Origin: ZC4RG29 sp964521255
Lineage (GTDB): Bacteria > Bacteroidota > Bacteroidia > Cytophagales > Cyclobacteriaceae
Length of the DNA: 64,000 bases
NCBI GenBank assembly: GCA_964521255.1
Contig: CAZFRM010000009.1
Location: 62,001-126,000 of the forward strand
Direction: 5' to 3'
Part shown: piece by piece, positions 62,983 to 64,000 of the stretch
Numbering within the stretch: position 1 is the first letter of the stretch
Layout of the letters: the number at the start of each line of letters is the position of its first letter
Translations under genes and position numbers: made by a program
Notes under the pieces: model-generated
Databases searched by the model: none
The model's input: the letters and a program-made list of their open reading frames with translations, nothing else
Told to the model about the DNA's origin: nothing

Positions 62983-63396
62983 GGCATATTTCTAAATCCC
63001 GAAGGGATGTTATTGATTATAGAAATCATGTACAGGAAAATTTCTGATATGATTCGGTGAAAATGTGCCTGCCATAATTTGTGCCACCCCTTCGGGGTTG
63101 TGTTCATTTGTTGTTTCTGTTTCTATAATCCTTTCACCCCTTCGGGGTTATGTGGTTTTTATGATTCGCTTTCTCCTTGCCTTCTTTTCAGTTCGGCATA
63201 TTTCTAAATCCCGAAGGGATGTTAATGACTATAGAAATCATGTACAGGAAAATTTTTGATATAATTAGGTGAAAATGTGTCTGCCATAATTTGTGTCACC
63301 CCTTCGGGGTTGTGTTCATTTGTTGTTTCTATTTCTATAATCCTTTCACCCCTTCGGGGTTATGTTGGGTTTTATGATCGTTCGCTTTCCTTCCTT
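62983..63396. repeat. Tandem pair of 212-bp units with CCCGAAGGG palindromes
   Basis: The unit starting GGCATATTTCTAAATCCCGA at 62983 is repeated at 63195. Each copy holds one AAATCCCGAAGGGATG word and two CACCCCTTCGGGGTT words, a hairpin family widespread between Bacteroidota genes and linked in other genomes to RAYT-type transposases. Copies differ at scattered bases (for example GATTCGGTG against AATTAGGTG). The stretch 62935-63587 codes for nothing convincing. Confidence 0.85.
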
Positions 63397-63587
63397 ACTA
63401 CCATTGATTGTGAGGTTCTTTTGAGCGCATTGGCTATTTTAATTCCAACATCAGTGTATCGAATACAAACATATAAGTGTATCGTATGTGATACAACTGT
63501 TCGGTATCAACTAACTTGAACAATTCCATTATATGTTGATTATCAATATATTGTAAATATGGTACAAACTTTGGCTAGTCAGTTCCC

Positions 63588-64000
63588 ATGATTCGAAATT
63601 ACCTTACCGTCGCCCTTCGGAATTTCTTAAGGAATAAGAACTACACACTCATTAATATTATGGGTTTGTCCATTGGTCTTACTTCCTGCATTATCATCTA
63701 TCTCCTTATAACCTATGATCTGAAGTTTGATAAATTTCATTCCAACTATGATCGCATTTATCGCGTAGTACGTGATGTAACAAGTGCATCCGGTGTAAAT
63801 AGCGAAGCGGTTACTCCCTATCCTTTTGCCGCGGCTTTTCGCCAGGATTTTTCTGATGTTCCTTTGATAACCCAATTTCATTTTCAAAGCGAAGGATTCT
63901 TAAATGTCGGCACAGATAAGCAACGTATTGATGAAGTCATCTTTGCTGATTCGATGTTCTTTACCGTGTTTGACTTTGGCGTTGTTTCAGGGAATCCTTC
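63588..64000 (+). CDS. FtsX-like ABC transporter permease, cut by the window edge
   Basis: The ATG at 63588 opens a frame that is still open at the end. It reads MIRNYLTVALRNFLRNKNY, the standard beginning of Bacteroidota MacB-like permeases, then a membrane span (IMGLSIGLTSCIIIYLLI), then the start of the MacB_PCD periplasmic domain (YDRIYRVVRDV, VTPYPFAAAFRQDF). It is the third permease of this family in the window. The rest lies outside. Confidence 0.9.
   Translation, partial: MIRNYLTVALRNFLRNKNYTLINIMGLSIGLTSCIIIYLLITYDLKFDKFHSNYDRIYRVVRDVTSASGVNSEAVTPYPFAAAFRQDFSDVPLITQFHFQSEGFLNVGTDKQRIDEVIFADSMFFTVFDFGVVSGNP

Noticed and set aside
62983..63396. Possible CRISPR array
   Set aside because: Only two long units, no regular spacers; the short palindromes are unevenly spaced.
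63627..63887. Minus-strand frame at the right edge
   Set aside because: Antisense to the start of the FtsX permease, which has clear family motifs.

Overview
The window looks like chromosome of a Bacteroidota bacterium, most likely of the Cytophagales type. The sequence shows a hybrid two-component regulator followed by a SusC/SusD pair and surface glycan-binding lipoproteins, a type IX secretion C-terminal domain, many short lipoproteins with SSC/SAC-type lipoboxes, FtsX-like permeases of the Bacteroidota style, and generally weak Shine-Dalgarno sequences. No rRNA, tRNA, CRISPR array or phage module was seen. The assignment to order is an inference from gene content.

Layout. 0-1.2 kb: AI-2E family membrane protein. 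1.3-14.6 kb: a polysaccharide-utilisation-like locus: HTCS regulator, SusC, SusD and two IPT/TIG glycan-binding lipoproteins, closed by a strong terminator. No glycoside hydrolase is present. 14.6-31.3 kb: an accessory region. It holds two tandem, 5'-truncated RHS cassettes with nearly identical core and different C-terminal tips, each followed by a small exported protein (one a MORN_2/YwqK-type candidate immunity protein). A duplicated start of the next gene lies between the cassettes, and a third decayed cassette junction lies at 23.2 kb. The region also carries a PIN/antitoxin pair, a large secreted metzincin-like protein with a seven-fold repeat and a T9SS tail, a Uma2 protein, and an MntA-like nucleotidyltransferase with only a stump of its HepT partner. 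31.3-44 kb: SDR, class III cyclase with TPRs, FtsX permease, Dcp-like M3 peptidase, amidohydrolase, SIMPL and VOC proteins, and a truncated permease. 44-53.7 kb: M16 peptidase, DUF418 membrane protein, two Gfo/Idh/MocA oxidoreductases, HAD phosphatase and an M50 protease. 53.7-62.9 kb, all on the minus strand: exported protein, two Kelch lipoproteins, a NarL-type two-component system, a LamG lipoprotein and an NtrC-type regulator. The window ends in an FtsX permease cut by the edge.

The main points of interest are (i) the RHS tip-cassette array with its conserved flanks, mosaic tips and cassette-end hairpins, and (ii) two single-base frameshifts on the minus strand (near 56245 and 59117). One splits a TPR histidine kinase; the other removes the last Kelch blade of a lipoprotein. 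Both are repaired by one base in a short homopolymer run, so sequence error is a live explanation. (iii) Several families of interspersed palindromic repeats fill the intergenic regions.

Functions are assigned from motifs read by eye and from knowledge of the families. No database search was run.
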